This document shows positions 13,349 through 25,869 of a stretch of 64,000 nucleotides of DNA, piece after piece. The notes beneath the pieces were generated by a model. It was not told the DNA's origin. It worked only from the letters and a program-made list of their open reading frames with translations, and made no database searches. This stretch comes from Drechslerella dactyloides. Taxonomy: Eukaryota > Ascomycota > Orbiliomycetes > Orbiliales > Orbiliaceae. Location of the stretch: the NCBI GenBank assembly GCA_020064725.1, contig JAGTWJ010000002.1:930001-994000 (forward strand), read 5' to 3'. The position numbers were made by a program, and so were the translations under genes. Every line of letters begins with the position of its first letter. Position 1 is the stretch's first letter.

Positions 13349-13634
13349 TAGATCCCGCGCCATTTCGGACTATTCTGTCAGAAACGCCGCGACGACACTT
13401 CGAACAGACGAAACACAAGCTTATTGCTGCTTCTGGCGATACAAGTCGCAGAAACCGATTCGACACACCAACGTATACGTTGCTCGCTGTTCTCACACCT
13501 CCACCACATCACCCTCGCCAGGCCATCCGCCTCCGTGCTACCACTTTACGGTTGGTCCGCGAGTCAGCCTGTGCGACAAGGCTGTGACGATTGCGGAGCA
13601 CGCAGCCCGTCGGGGTCCCGGCCTGTGTATATAT

Positions 13635-13676
13635 ATGTCTGATTGCCAAAGCTGCGAAATACCACATCTGGTTTAG
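13635..13676 (+). other. Upstream ORF, 13 residues
   Basis: A short ATG-to-TAG frame ends 74 bp before the RasGAP ATG, so it is almost certainly within the mRNA leader. It could dampen translation or allow reinitiation. The main ATG has a G at -3 but an A at +4. Confidence 0.45.
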
Positions 13677-13750
13677 TCCGTCCAACGCGCGATCCTTTGC
13701 TTGGGAACCGATCGTTGGCATCCACGTAGGCCGAAAGCAGTGCAGCAGTG

Positions 13751-16700
13751 ATGAGTGAACTGGTAGCAGTCAATGGCGGAGCGGCCGGCGAGGCCATGCC
13801 TCCCCCTACCCGGCGTTCGCGGCGGCCGAGTTCAGGGAACAACTCTCCAGAGCGACAGTTCAGAGCCATCAGACGGGCCCAATCGACCTCGGCGGCCATG
13901 ACGAACATGTCGCAGTTGCGAGACATGACAATTCGGATGGTCCCAGACAGCAGTGACGAAGAGGATAGTGATTCCCAGGACTCGCATTCTCCAATGTCGA
14001 CACCGCCTCGAACGCCAAAGACGTGTGACGGTCCTAAAAATGAGCCTAGAGGTCACTTCCCTTTCGCAACTCGGACCGTTGCATTTTCCTCTATCAACGG
14101 CGCTCCCCAACCCTTGTCCAACGACGAAAAGACCATTGAATATCGGACCAGGGGCCGGGCATTCTCTCATTCACCGTCCAGCACCATCAGCGAGGCCTAC
14201 AGCTCACCCACCGAAACGGTTGCGACTTCCTCAAGCAGCATCTCTGTAAACACAACCTTCCAGACTTTTAGAGACCGCGTCCGCCAACAATCCACTTCCT
14301 CATCCCAGGGCTCCCCGACTTCTCCTCCACCTGCAGCTATGCCGTCACCCGCGACCGCCTCGGCTCAGATCTCGACTAACATATACTCGACCAATATTCC
14401 AAAACACAAGAAGAAGTCGAGCAGCAAGCTCTACAAACAGCGTACGCTCAAGAACCAGGGCTCCAATGGCGCGCTGTCGTCTATCCACACATCGGAACCC
14501 TCGTCCAACATACGGCAACCGCTCACAGGCGATGCGGGCCGAATCCTCGCCCTGATGAAGGAGTTGAGAGGGAAAATGGAAGGCGAAGTGGAATACAAGA
14601 TTGGTGATGCACCAGTGTGGTCGACCGGAGTCTTCCTCATCGTCAATGAAACCGGCCGACTGGTCCTTGTCAAAGAGGACGGCGACCACACGACTGTGGT
14701 CGTGGACCTTCGTGGTTGTGAGGTGCGGACTGTTGGCAATAGGGCTGAGGATACCGAGTGCACGATTGAGATTTCCACGTTCCACTCGCGCCAGGATGTC
14801 AAGATCAAGCCACCAAATACACTGCAATATGACTGCTGGCTTGCCTCGCTGCTTTGCTGGCAGCCGATTCATCCTGCGGGCCCGAATAACAAGATGGTCA
14901 AGACGCAGCCTGTTAAGCTGGCGACCGACCGAAAGGTTGAGCGGAGGCGGAACTCCGATGCGACTCATTCCAAAGACGCAGCGATTATTAAAGTCGGCAA
15001 GATGGCGATGTGGGATTGCAACAACGCTGCTAGTGGCTCGCCGTCAATGACCGCCACGGTTGCCAGCAAGCTGCCCACCAGAACTAGCAAGACGTCTGGG
15101 CATTCGTGGCGTAAGATTTCGTGCATTTTGCAGGAGAATGGCGAATTCAAAATGTATAACGAGACGGACGTGGCATTACTGCATGTTTTACAACTTTCGT
15201 CGCTGTCCCGGTCCGCCATCCAGCATCTCGACCCCTCGGTCTTGGGGCAGGACTTCTGCATCGGCATCTACCCCAATTACAGCCCCCATGCACGGTTCAA
15301 GGCCCAGGTCACACCGCCCATCTACATTAGTATGGAGACGAAGATTCTTTTCGAAGTCTGGTTCGTGCTCTTGAGGGCGTATACTGTGCCTGAGCTATAT
15401 GGCCCTGTCGGCCTGACTCCTTCTGCTTCGTCGACTCCTCAGTCGGCCCCGCCCTCGCATAGCTTCGAGTTTAGCCCCACAGGCACGATGACTGACGCAT
15501 TCCGCGTTCCTCGCATGCTCAACATGCGAATAGTCGAGGCCAAGCTGCCTGGTATCACCAGTAGCAATGATGACCATCGCCATCAATTTGGCGAGAAGAA
15601 AGATACTGAAATCTTCTGGGAGCTTGTTATTGATAGTGAAGTTCGCGCTCGGTCTATGCCTCGCGTCATCAATAGTACCTGCCTCTGGATGGAGACGTTT
15701 GAATTTCCCGAACTGCCGTCCCAGTTGAACCTCATCGAAGTCGTCATGAAGCAGCGAATTGTCAAGCACAAGCGAGACAGGGGCCCGACGACGAGCAATG
15801 GCAGCTTGACGCATCATTCAATGCCTGCGGGCGAACCCATCGGTGTTGTCACCATTGACTTGCAGGACCTTGAGTTTGATACTGAGAGCGAGATCTGGTG
15901 GCCAATAATGCCGGCATCACGAAACATGGATGCATCGCTCGGCGAGGTGATGCTAAAGATGCAGAGGGAAGAGCCCATCGTTTTGATGATGGATGAGTAT
16001 AAGCCACTGCTTGATGTATGTCCACAGCATTTCTTTTCTTCATGCCGAGTGAGTATGTTGCTAACTTTTGTGTCCGATGAATTAGTTGTTGCAAAACTTC
16101 TCGAATGGCTTGACAATCCAGGTTGGCCAGGTTTTGTCGGCAGATCTTCGGAGGGTAGCTCATACCATGCTGAAGATCTTCCAAGTCTCCGGCAAGGCTA
16201 TTGACTGGCTGATGGCCATCGCGGAATCCGAAATTGGGGCCCTGAAGGGAGGAGAGAGCGCTGCTAAAAAGGAAACTCCCGCACCTACCGCGGATGGAGA
16301 GGCCCAGCCGCCTAAACCAGAGGCACCCAAGATGGATGGCAAACGCGCGCAGATGGAAGCCAACATTTTATTCCGGGGTAACTCGCTCCTCACCAAGGCT
16401 GTCGAGGCGCACATGCAGCGCTTTGGCAAAGAGTACATGGAAGAGACAATTGCCGAGCATGTTCAGCGTGTCGCGGAAGAAGATCTTCTCTTCGAGGTGG
16501 ATCCTATGAAGTGCAAATCCAGCGATGACCTACGGCAGAATTGGAAGATGCTGAACGCGCTCGTCCGAGGCGTCTGGCAGTCTATTAACAACTCGGCAGC
16601 GAAGTGCCCGCTGGAAATCAAGAAGGTGCTCAATCATGTGCGCACGTGTGTGGAGCTGAAGTTCGGGAATATGGTTGAAGGACCGAGCTACTCCAGTGTG

Positions 16701-17750
16701 TCTGGGTTCCTCTTTTTGCGTTTCCTCTGTCCCGCGATCATGAACCCCAAGTCGTTTGGGATTCTCAAAGGTAGGTCACAGTTTGACAGCCAAAGAACAA
16801 TACGTATATTACGAGCAATTGGCTGATGTGGCGGTGTAGATCATCCGGGATCGCAGGCGCAGCGGACGTTGACGCTGCTCGCGAAGAGTTTGCAGGGCCT
16901 CGCCAACATGACGACCTTCGGCGTCAAGGAACCGTTCATGGAGCCCATGAACGAATTTCTTCTCGTGAGCTGCCTTTCCATTATTCTTCAGATCGAGTCG
17001 TGTGACTGACATATCTGGAATGCGTAGGAAAATACCGTGGACTTTAAGAGGTTCATCGACGATGTCAGTCTAGCTTCTCCTGAGATCCAGCAGGCGGTCC
17101 AGGTGCCGCCATCTTACGCTACCCCCATCACAATCCAAGCGCGCCTTCAACAGGCCTCGAAAGAAGGCTTCCCATCTCTGCCATTCCTTATCGACCAGCC
17201 ACGTGCGATCGGGCTGCTGGTACAGATGTGGCTCAAGTGGGATGAGTCACAGGACGGAAAGCCCCCGCAGAACTTCTCTCCTGACCTTCAGCATTTCCAT
17301 GAGATATGTTTGCACCTCAAGGAACGCATGGCGCTCTGCGTCGGGCGTGCCGAGGAAGCGGAGCGGCCATCCAGCAGTTTGTCGAACCGCTGGGAAGAAG
17401 TTGCAGAGGGCCTGGCATCATCCGCAGCACTCAGCCCCGCGCTGGCTACTCCCGGGTGGGATAACAACGGAAGCGGCCAGCCGCCGGCGAAGGATAGCCC
17501 TACGATCGGGTACCTTGCTATGTCGAGCTCGGGCCTGCTTCCGCCGACAAAGGTTTTCAGCCCGCCGTTCTCTGCCAGCCAGCATTACACGCGTGGGGCA
17601 GGGGTGTCGATGATGAGGAACGGGAGCACGAGTGTGGGTGTGCTGCCGGAGGAACAAGAAGGTGAAGGCGGGGCAGCGGGGGGAGGGAAGAAGAAGTTGA
17701 GTAACTTCGTCAGCGGGTTGAAGCAGAAGGTTAAGGGAGAGAAGGAGTAG
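13751..17750 (+). CDS. RasGAP protein, Bud2/CLA2 type
   Basis: Exons are 13751-16015, 16086-16770, 16840-16964 and 17028-17750, giving 1265 residues; all three introns (70, 69 and 63 bp) have GT-AG ends and keep frame. The N-terminus is Ser/Pro-rich. A PH-like region lies near 265-380, a C2-like region near 585-720, and the RasGAP domain from about 760 to 1050. The domain shows the arginine-finger region LFRGNSLLTK at about 850 and the family signature FLRFLCPAIMNP at about 965. The C-terminal 200 residues are low complexity with a basic end. C2 plus RasGAP without a Sec14 or neurofibromin region fits Bud2, the GAP for the Rsr1/Bud1 GTPase in polarity control, better than Ira/neurofibromin. 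In filamentous fungi this would act in hyphal growth-site control (inference). A 13-codon upstream ORF precedes the gene. Confidence 0.9.
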
Positions 17751-19418
17751 CCAATTGGCCCCAACCATCGTTTTTGACATTCTTGCTGTTGTTATGCTGC
17801 ACCTATCGATCTTGCATTCATCGCGTGCGTTCTTTTCTCATCTCTTCTCAGCTGTTCGAATGATTCCTTGATTCATCCTTGATTCTATCTTCTTTCTTTC
17901 ACGACCAACTCCTTCACGACATGCATGACGTCCTTGTTGCAAGTTTGCTTACATGCGTTTGCATTCCAGAGTTCTCCAGTAGGGAGACAGCGTGCGTACG
18001 GCTCCTGGGCGTTCGATATTTCTGTTCTTGCGAGTGTGTGTCCGTCTTCTGTTGCGAGGTGTGCTGTGTAAATGTCCTGTGGCTTGGCGCTTGTACTCGA
18101 AGTGTGGTTTTGGTGCTCGATTTGCATGTGTCGTTATGCATATATATTTTACGGTCGACTCTTTGTATACATTTTCACGCATGTATTGTATGTATGGTAC
18201 TTTTGGTATGGGTATTTAATTCTGGTATTGGCTGAAAACGACAGGTCTTATCGAAGTTCGTAGACCTATAGATTTCCATTGTGTGAAACCACAGTCCGAC
18301 AAGGTTTAGTGTTTTGAGAGTGCAACTACGAAAGGAATCTATCGTCCCGACATGCAAGAACGATGCATCGCGATGCCGAAATAAACACACTTCGACTCGA
18401 AAGCAAGAATGAATAATGACTTCGTAAATTCAAAAAATGATTACTTCAAATAAATTTTAACGCGCAAGAAGACGCCAAGATCGGAAAGGAGATGTCTGCC
18501 AAATTCACCTACAAGTGGCAAGGTAAATACTTCCGAAACCAAGCTGAGAGGAACAATAGAATAGAACTGAACAAACACCCTGGAAAGAACCGTCAAAGCA
18601 CCGATCAAAACCCGAAAGGAACACGAAAAGGACAAGAAAAACCACGAGAATATCAAAAACATAAAATCAATAGACAAATGGAATGTGCTATAGCATTATT
18701 GTGGTCGGCATGTTGCTCTTTCCGTTGAATCTGACCCCTCGGTCGACGGTTGGTCAGTCGCGATACCTGGACCGATCTATAAATAGACTCGTCTTTCGAT
18801 GGTAAATTCAACCAGGCAGGCGTTAATGCCCCCACTCGCAAACATCAAGCGTTGATACTTAGGTTAGTAGTCGAGCTTCCATCCATTCAGCTGGCCAGCT
18901 GGCCAGCCTCGCTTGGCAGAAACTAAAAGAAAGTTGACGAGTCTGTGTGTCGCTGCGTGACGAACCGACGGGGCCAATCATTCGCAAAGACGCTGAATGG
19001 ACGCGAGGTGTGAATGTGTCATCTTAGCGCCAGGCCTGGCGTGAGTAATTGGTAATGCGCCGCGGCGTGATCGGGCTTTTGTCAGCTTTAATGCATGAAA
19101 TGATTTATATTCCGCAGCTGCAACCGGTCGGCTCTCCTCAATCGATCGCAAGATCATTATAACCCCAGGCCACCCACGTCCGAGTTCGCGAGGGTCCGTC
19201 AAGCGTACCCAGGAGAAGGATACGAAATTCATACCCGGTAACGATACCGCAGCACCCGGTCGAGAACCACGGGCGTGGGAACGCTGTGGAGCAAAGGCGT
19301 CGAGGCGAGCTGTACTGTACGTCCGCCGAGGAACTACAACACAGGCCTTGCAAAACCCAACAGGAAGGACAACACCGAATCGAATCAGAAGGGGTCAGAC
19401 CAATCGTCGAAACCCAAG
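17751..19418. other. Intergenic stretch between the RasGAP and F-box genes
   Basis: It holds the 3' flank of the RasGAP gene and the promoter of the F-box gene. I see no supported gene. A short repeat lies at 18888-18907. Confidence 0.5.
18888..18907. repeat. 8 bp tandem repeat containing E-box cores
   Basis: CAGCTGGC repeated two and a half times; each copy contains the palindrome CAGCTG. It lies 510 bp upstream of the F-box gene. A regulatory role is possible but unsupported. Confidence 0.5.
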
Positions 19419-20219
19419 ATGATGACGACGCTGGCATCTCTCCCTGTCGAGCTGCACTATGAGATCCTCTCACACCTTTCGCACCACGATCAGATACTCG
19501 CGAGTATGGCGAACCCGTTCTGGAAGGCAATTTTGTCGCAACACCAGCGATTTCGGAACGAGCGGTACTCGGCACCACTCGGGCGGCGTAACGGCCAGGT
19601 GCACAGCCTGATTGAGAGAGCGGATAGTCGGATCTTGTGCACGATGAGGATGGGGCCGCGAGATGAGGGGAAAGAGATTGAGGAGTTTGGTTTTTATTAT
19701 ATCTTTACGCGGAAGGACGGCCGTGTTGTCAAGTATGATGTTTCGACGTGCCCGTTCTTGGACGAACCGTGGTATATCCCTTCGACAGATTCGACAGCAA
19801 GCGGCGAAGGCTATGGAGTTCAAAAGGGAGGAAAGAGTGAGAAGAAAGAGTTGCAGTTGCGTGTCGGGGCAGTAGTGTGTGAACCTTTGTGGCGAGGGTT
19901 CTTCTGGGTTGGCGAGGAGTTCTTGTGGGAACCCGAGATGACAGTGAGGGAGATGGTAGAAGAGCGAATATCGGGGAATCTGAAGGAGGAGATAAAGAGC
20001 TCGCCTTTGCTGAAGGCACTTGCTCAGGGCATCCACCCGGTTCAGTTCCGCCCGGTGGTGAGGTTGTTGGAGAAGCCGAGGCCAGGTATGGGAGGGCGAG
20101 CAGTGCCACGACAGGAGACGTTTATGGATGGTCAGTTTCTGTTTGACACCCGACGAAGTCCTCAGAGGAGGCAGTTGCCGTCGAGGAGAAGGCCGGGAGA
20201 TATGACGATGTTATTTTAG
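19419..20219 (+). CDS. F-box protein
   Basis: Single exon, 266 residues. An F-box-like motif starts right after the initiator, near residues 5-40 (LPVELHYEILSHL and the following helices). Such motifs bind Skp1 in SCF ubiquitin ligases. The rest (45-266) has no repeat or domain I recognise; it contains several tryptophans and an Arg-rich C-terminus. The start is the first ATG in a frame that stays open 144 bp further 5' without another ATG; a second ATG follows directly, so the exact start may vary by one codon. A substrate-receptor role is inferred from the F-box only. Confidence 0.75.
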   Translation: MMTTLASLPVELHYEILSHLSHHDQILASMANPFWKAILSQHQRFRNERYSAPLGRRNGQVHSLIERADSRILCTMRMGPRDEGKEIEEFGFYYIFTRKDGRVVKYDVSTCPFLDEPWYIPSTDSTASGEGYGVQKGGKSEKKELQLRVGAVVCEPLWRGFFWVGEEFLWEPEMTVREMVEERISGNLKEEIKSSPLLKALAQGIHPVQFRPVVRLLEKPRPGMGGRAVPRQETFMDGQFLFDTRRSPQRRQLPSRRRPGDMTMLF

Positions 20220-20530
20220 ATGGAGGAACAAGAATGGAAGAGGGCATTGTGATCTTTCGGGCCTGGTGGACTGAGAATATGTGGTCCCTCTTTTCAGAGT
20301 CTCGTGTTACGAGACAAATTTTTTCGACGGGGGTGGAGGTTGCGATGGAGGTGGCCCTGGCTGAGGGCTGGGTGGCTTGGTCGGCGGTTTGCTCGATGAT
20401 TTTACGCTATGCAGAACACGGGGGCTGTCAGTTGATTCGGAATGATGAAGGTGAATGGTAAATGTGAAATGACGAAGGTGTATAGTTGATTATTTTGTGT
20501 ACTTACGCTTGATTGTTGGATTTTGAGGTC

Positions 20531-20881
20531 ATGGTGAATGCTCTTCAGATATCCTTGATGTTATTTCTTTCGGTTCCGAAAGTACTCGGTAGTTGTGGCG
20601 AGTACAGCAAACGCCGTCTGGTCTGGCCCTTTTATAAACAGATAGCCTGTGCTGCTAGCTGCCTTATGCACGATAAATCGTTCCGTCAGATGTTCTCGAG
20701 GATCGATGAGGATGTGGCTTTGACTCCTGCGCCCAGGTTAGGATCAATGCGTCCTAATGATGAGGAAGAAAGAGTGAACGGCAGCCGACGCGAAGATATA
20801 GGTTTTTCCGGACCATGCACAAGTGACCGTACACTATCGACGGAGTATACACGAACCCCTTTAGTTCGCATCATGAAATAA
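20531..20881 (+). CDS. Possible small secreted protein
   Basis: A 116-residue ATG-initiated frame follows the F-box gene on the same strand, 311 bp downstream. The first 21 residues look like a signal peptide: a hydrophobic core (ISLMLFLSV) and a small-residue cleavage context (VLGS). Three cysteines follow within 30 residues. The C-terminal half is polar and lacks cysteine. Length alone is near what chance allows, and the frame may be only the 3' flank of the F-box gene. No family is recognised. Confidence 0.3.
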   Translation: MVNALQISLMLFLSVPKVLGSCGEYSKRRLVWPFYKQIACAASCLMHDKSFRQMFSRIDEDVALTPAPRLGSMRPNDEEERVNGSRREDIGFSGPCTSDRTLSTEYTRTPLVRIMK

Positions 20882-22646
20882 CGGGTAGGCCTTCTATCTG
20901 AGCTCGCGGAAGATGTCTGACCTATCAGCTCGTTGAAACCCCTGTTGGCTGGCCGTCACGAACCACATCCGTTTCATAGAGCACCCCAGAGGCGGGCCTG
21001 GTGAAGGATATCTTGGACGGACGCATACCGCAGTTACCAGTAACCGGACAAAGTAGCTTCTTTGTGCTGGTGGATTTGTGGATGTCGCCAGTCTCGGTAG
21101 TCCCCGAAACTACAGTCCCGGGCCCGGTCAACGTTATGATAACTTCGGGACTAGCGTTTAGGCAGCTGATTTGCGTTTTATGCTTGGACCCCGGAGGTTA
21201 ACAATAGGTCTGAGATATGTATGTACGCACACAGATGTATTCGTAGATGAGCTATTTGTGCTGGTCTGCGGGGCAGTGATGCTAATTTCGGGATCTTTTG
21301 ATGGGGTTGTGGCCCACTGCACTGTGGTCGATGGGCGTGGACACAACGGATGGAATTGCATTGGATAGGTTGTGAAATTGATGAATATATCGTCGAATCC
21401 TGATTCATCATGCCTGTTCAACATCTCGGGCGGAGTCAGCTCGGCGCACGAAGGACTACAATGACGATTGAGTAGACACAGCATGTGACCGGAATATATC
21501 TGCAGAATGTTTTAGGTGGCGATGCTCGATGAAAGGCGACTCGCTCAGGCAGATTGAACTTTGTGATAGCTCAGCGATATCGTGATATATATCGATATGG
21601 CTTGTAACGATAACGCGCAGGAGGCTAGACCTAAGAACCAAATAGCATACGTCATGAACTGGGGAAAAGCCATGAGCTAATCAAGGAGAACCGTAGGAAG
21701 GGAAAAAACCATCAAAGGATAAAAAGAGACCATTGAGGGACCCGGAGGGGAAAGAAACCATCGAAGTCATCGAGATGCTTCCCGGGCAGACGGTCGGGCT
21801 TCTACAATCAAAGAAACGACAACGGACAAGCTTGCAAGATGGCAAGCTGATAGGAGGCAAAAGAACCACTCTATAGCAGAGTGCTAGTGAGCAAGCAAAA
21901 ATTTTTGCAGTAGGGGGCTGGTCCTCCCAGCTCTGCCTCCCTCGATCTCGCTTTTTTCGCGAACCCAAGGCCGGCCGAGCTTTCATATTATAAGAAAACG
22001 CAAAAAAACGCCCCGACGTTAAGGAAAACGCGAGAAAAAGCAAGTCGATACGGCCGCGTTAGATACAGAAGGAGCTCTGGAGATCACTTGCATTTTCCAG
22101 TTATCAGTGTTCTGTCTGCTGCCTGAGTGACTCAAAGACATCGACGCCCGGAGGCTGGCCTCTCCATGTGACCCCCGGGGTTTCAATACTGCGTGTTGCC
22201 CTATATATATGTTGCCCAGTCACCTTGGCCGGCGCCGGACCATGCCATTACGCGGAGCGAGCGGGGTCTGAAAGCGCGAGGAATATCCGGTAGTGGCGCC
22301 AAAGTAGACTTTAAAAAAATCGTCCAGTAAATATTAGCACCAACAAGTCTAATCTCTAGCATTGCATCATTGCGAGATTATATTCATATTTTTACCGACT
22401 TAAGTCTGATATGTATGTATGTGTGCATGCATGTCGTGCTTCCACCTTTCAGGTATGTGCCTCGAATTAGACGAAAAATGCCGGCTCTAAGCGCCTCAAG
22501 CTGTGGTTCTCGACGTAGTTAATCCTCCACACAGGCATTCTCCGCCAGTAAAATCTGCTCCAGACATGGCTTCCAGAGCTACGCATGATTGAAACCCCTC
22601 CCATTAGAATCGCCAAGTCCGGACCGGCCGCAGTTGCGACGTCAAT

Positions 22647-22937
22647 ATGCTCTTTCTCATAGGCTTGTATGCATGCAGCGCCGCCGTGGTAGCATTTCGT
22701 CCACCCACAACGATCCAGCGGCATGCTGCGGCTGCCCGCCCTGCAGCGCGGAAGCCAGTTGGACAGCAGGACCCGAAAGTGCCATTTTGCATGTGCAGGT
22801 TCGGCCCCTTCACACATAACGTTCTGACTTGGGGGCCACCGCCAATAGAAGCTGCTCTCGAAGCTCCTGCTGAAATGAATGGATGCCACAGCTACATATT
22901 CGTGCCGATGCTTGCTTTGAAAGAAATTTCAGGATGA
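22647..22937 (+). CDS. Weak candidate for a small secreted protein
   Basis: A 96-residue ATG frame begins with a possible signal peptide (MLFLIGLYACSAAVVA, then FRPP). Three cysteines lie in the remainder. A similarly long open frame lies opposite on the minus strand (22889-22467), so coding status is doubtful. Confidence 0.18.
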   Translation: MLFLIGLYACSAAVVAFRPPTTIQRHAAAARPAARKPVGQQDPKVPFCMCRFGPFTHNVLTWGPPPIEAALEAPAEMNGCHSYIFVPMLALKEISG

Positions 22938-25855
22938 CGATTAGATGAAAGGATCGGCCTTGGGAAGATTTTGAGGCAGCGCACCAGCCCGCCCTAAAGC
23001 CGCAACTATGGGACCACCGGGAACATTGCAAGACCAAAAAACCCATCGACTTTCTGCCCGAGGGGCTTCAAACAGAATCCTGATCGTGAGCTGGCTTTGT
23101 TAGGTATCAAATTTGAGAAATTCGAAAGAGGAACCAGATGATATCGGGCCAGTTTCATATGAACACAACTATCCTCCGGCAGATACTTCCCGCCACTATA
23201 TATAAATTCTGCATATTAAGGAGTCTCGTGACGGGCCAGTCATACAGAAATGCTATATATAACTGTGAGTCCAGCTCCAGTTATATGACAGTCTTCGAGC
23301 GGAATGGCTCCGACCCGAAGACAGTTCTCCCGGCATCTTCCATGCTCGAGGACGGCTGGCCGACCCGGAATGCGACCGACAAGTGTGATGTGGTTTGCCG
23401 TGATATCATGATTGCTTATACCGGGGTCCTGGCAGCACAGTGCAGCCCGCGGTCGCTTGGGTAATAGTCTCGGGGTCCTTGGGTAAATGCAACGAAGAGT
23501 CCCAAAGAGGGCTTAATCTGGAGAAGGTGTTCATGGGGAGCGGCGCTTATGCAGCTTCTTTTTCGATAAACCGTCAGATATCGAACCGAACACTGAGGGA
23601 ACCGGCTGGGAAGCCGCCGTGGCCGAGCTACAAATGACATAACCGGCCACAAAAATAATTGAATATATACAAAAATGGCAACTGATATTAATTATCTTAA
23701 ATAGTGCCTAATGGTCTTAATTTACAAAGAACTAAACCCCGTAACATCGATCGGACTACGCCAGCAACACCACATCTCATGAATTCCAACAACTGTATTA
23801 AGGAAATCGACTGGTTAGCTGATCGCAACCGTATGTTCCCACGAGCGTTCGAGAAAAAGGACTCGTCGCCTGGTATCTATATGGATCTCGAAATCTTATT
23901 CATTGACCTCGCGAGCCATGACACAGTTTCGTCGCACCTGTTTCACCAGGCCAGTATACTATCCTACTAATCTTCGATAAGCTAATTATATCATGCGCCG
24001 CAGCGAGCTACCATATATATATAGGGTAAAAATTTCTTTTATTAAATTCACAAGTGAATTTAAATTATTGCAAGTAGTAATCTCCATACTAGGCAGTGTC
24101 AGCATTCGTACCCCAATTGTAAGTAGCGTCACAGCCTCTACATCTCAACACATGAACAGGTACATTCGAACTGAGTTATGGCCGTAGCTCATGGGGAAAC
24201 CATTTATAAATATAAGTTGACTTTCGTCTATAATTTAGCTACAAGTAGTTACGGAGATAAACAAGTAAGTTACTATAACCTAGCTAGTAATTTTAAGCAA
24301 AGAAGTGGGCGGTTATACAACCAAATAGTCTTGATAGGCCTCGCAATCTAAATATGTTAAGTACAGTATGTACTGTGTATCGTAGTACCAGCCATCAATC
24401 ATGGAGGGATGCGAAGTACAGCAGGTTCTGATCGGTTGTGTGTTTTGGCTCTAGAATTCATATCATGAGCTATACGATGTAAATAAGCGGGCCTATAATG
24501 ATCTACTGGAGTGGTTAAATAATATAATCCGCAGTATCCCACATGTATACACGAAACATTGAACGGGAAACTTGACGGGAATTTCCGGACTGTGTTGTGA
24601 ACGTTCAGGATACGTGTGACGGTCGGCCAATGAGACAGAACTGGACAAATATCATCTAGGAGGGGACTGCAAGTATCATCTTGAGGGCCGTTATCCTGTT
24701 CGGTTGGGCCCATTCGTACGAACTAACGGTCTTGATGACGTTTGCGTTCAGCTAAATCTGCTGGTGTATCCTTGTTTCTCATAAACAACAAGTTCAAGGA
24801 TTCGAGGCTAGGCATGCAGACACGGTGTTTTTTTCTCCTCAACGGCCCGGAGGCTCTTACATTCCTGGGAATCGATCACTAGGACGTTTATTACATAGGA
24901 ATATAGTAGTGAAGGTCGCCTCCTCCACCAATCGGGGATAACACAAGTGCTTCTGCTCAATCTCTCATAGGTGAAATGAGTCCGTTTTGCTATAATATTG
25001 AATCTCTGGACCGGGTTTAACGTTTGCGTGGGTGTGAATTCAGAGAGGTCTCAGATGCAGCGCTCCACTAGCTAGGCTCGCCACTCCCATAATCGATTAT
25101 TGGCCCGCGCTGTCTAGGAAATAATTCAGAATTAGGAGATATTGTCGCTACACCCAATTTTGTGGAGAGATATCGGTTGTTCGCAATCACTGCCACGAAC
25201 TCTGTCATGCGATCCTCGGGTGCTACCTTACCACTAATGTACGCACACATGCATCACGACAATGCACACCCAGATACCCAGCTTGCATGTACGGGTATAT
25301 TGTGCTGTCCACACTAGCGTACGCGTACCACTGTTGCGAATTCCGCTCTTCGCAAAAGTCCCAAGATAGGGGGGGCTCATTCGTAAATGGGAGACGTTTA
25401 CGAGACCAATTCCCATAGACATCTCATCTTGTGGGCCTCACGTCAACATAAATTTCTGCCGTAAATCCGAGCCCCTAATTCACCGAGTATTAGAATAACT
25501 GGATGGCCACTGGTGCATGTTAAATAAGAGGGCCTCGAAACCGGCTGTTTTCACAAATATGGGATGACACGTATACCCCCGGGTATCGGAACCCAGTATA
25601 ATCGCTTATGCATGATGAGTCGATAGGAAATATTGACAAGGCTTTGGCCGGCGGGCCTCCCAAAGACTGCGGCATGGACTTTCGTTTGAAGTTTTGTCAA
25701 TTAGGGCAGACGGAGCCTCCAGAGGAGGGCACTCTTGGGCAAGGGTGATAATTTTGGTGAGTGCAATAATTAATATATATTAACGGGAGCTCCTTGCACC
25801 TATTGCCGTGGCCTTGGGTGATAGTAGGGGATCCGACCAGACCGCAGTTATAGGA

Positions 25856-25869
25856 GCGCATGCATGCGC
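25856..25869. repeat. 14 bp perfect palindrome
   Basis: GCGCATGCATGCGC, self-complementary, in gene-poor DNA. No function is evident. Confidence 0.6.

Larger units (their letters stand above)
8779..13750. other. Long non-coding stretch upstream of the RasGAP gene
   Basis: This 5 kb stretch has no supported protein gene. From about 10.8 to 12.5 kb the DNA is GC-rich, and open frames overlap on both strands, which is expected from a shortage of stop codons. From about 12.1 to 13.5 kb the plus strand has many CT-rich tracts, as fungal promoters and leaders often do. The downstream part is probably promoter and 5' leader of the RasGAP gene. Confidence 0.5.

Noticed and set aside
24770..24845. 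B-box-like CTCGAATCC on the minus strand, possible tRNA
   Set aside because: No A box and no cloverleaf at the right distance.
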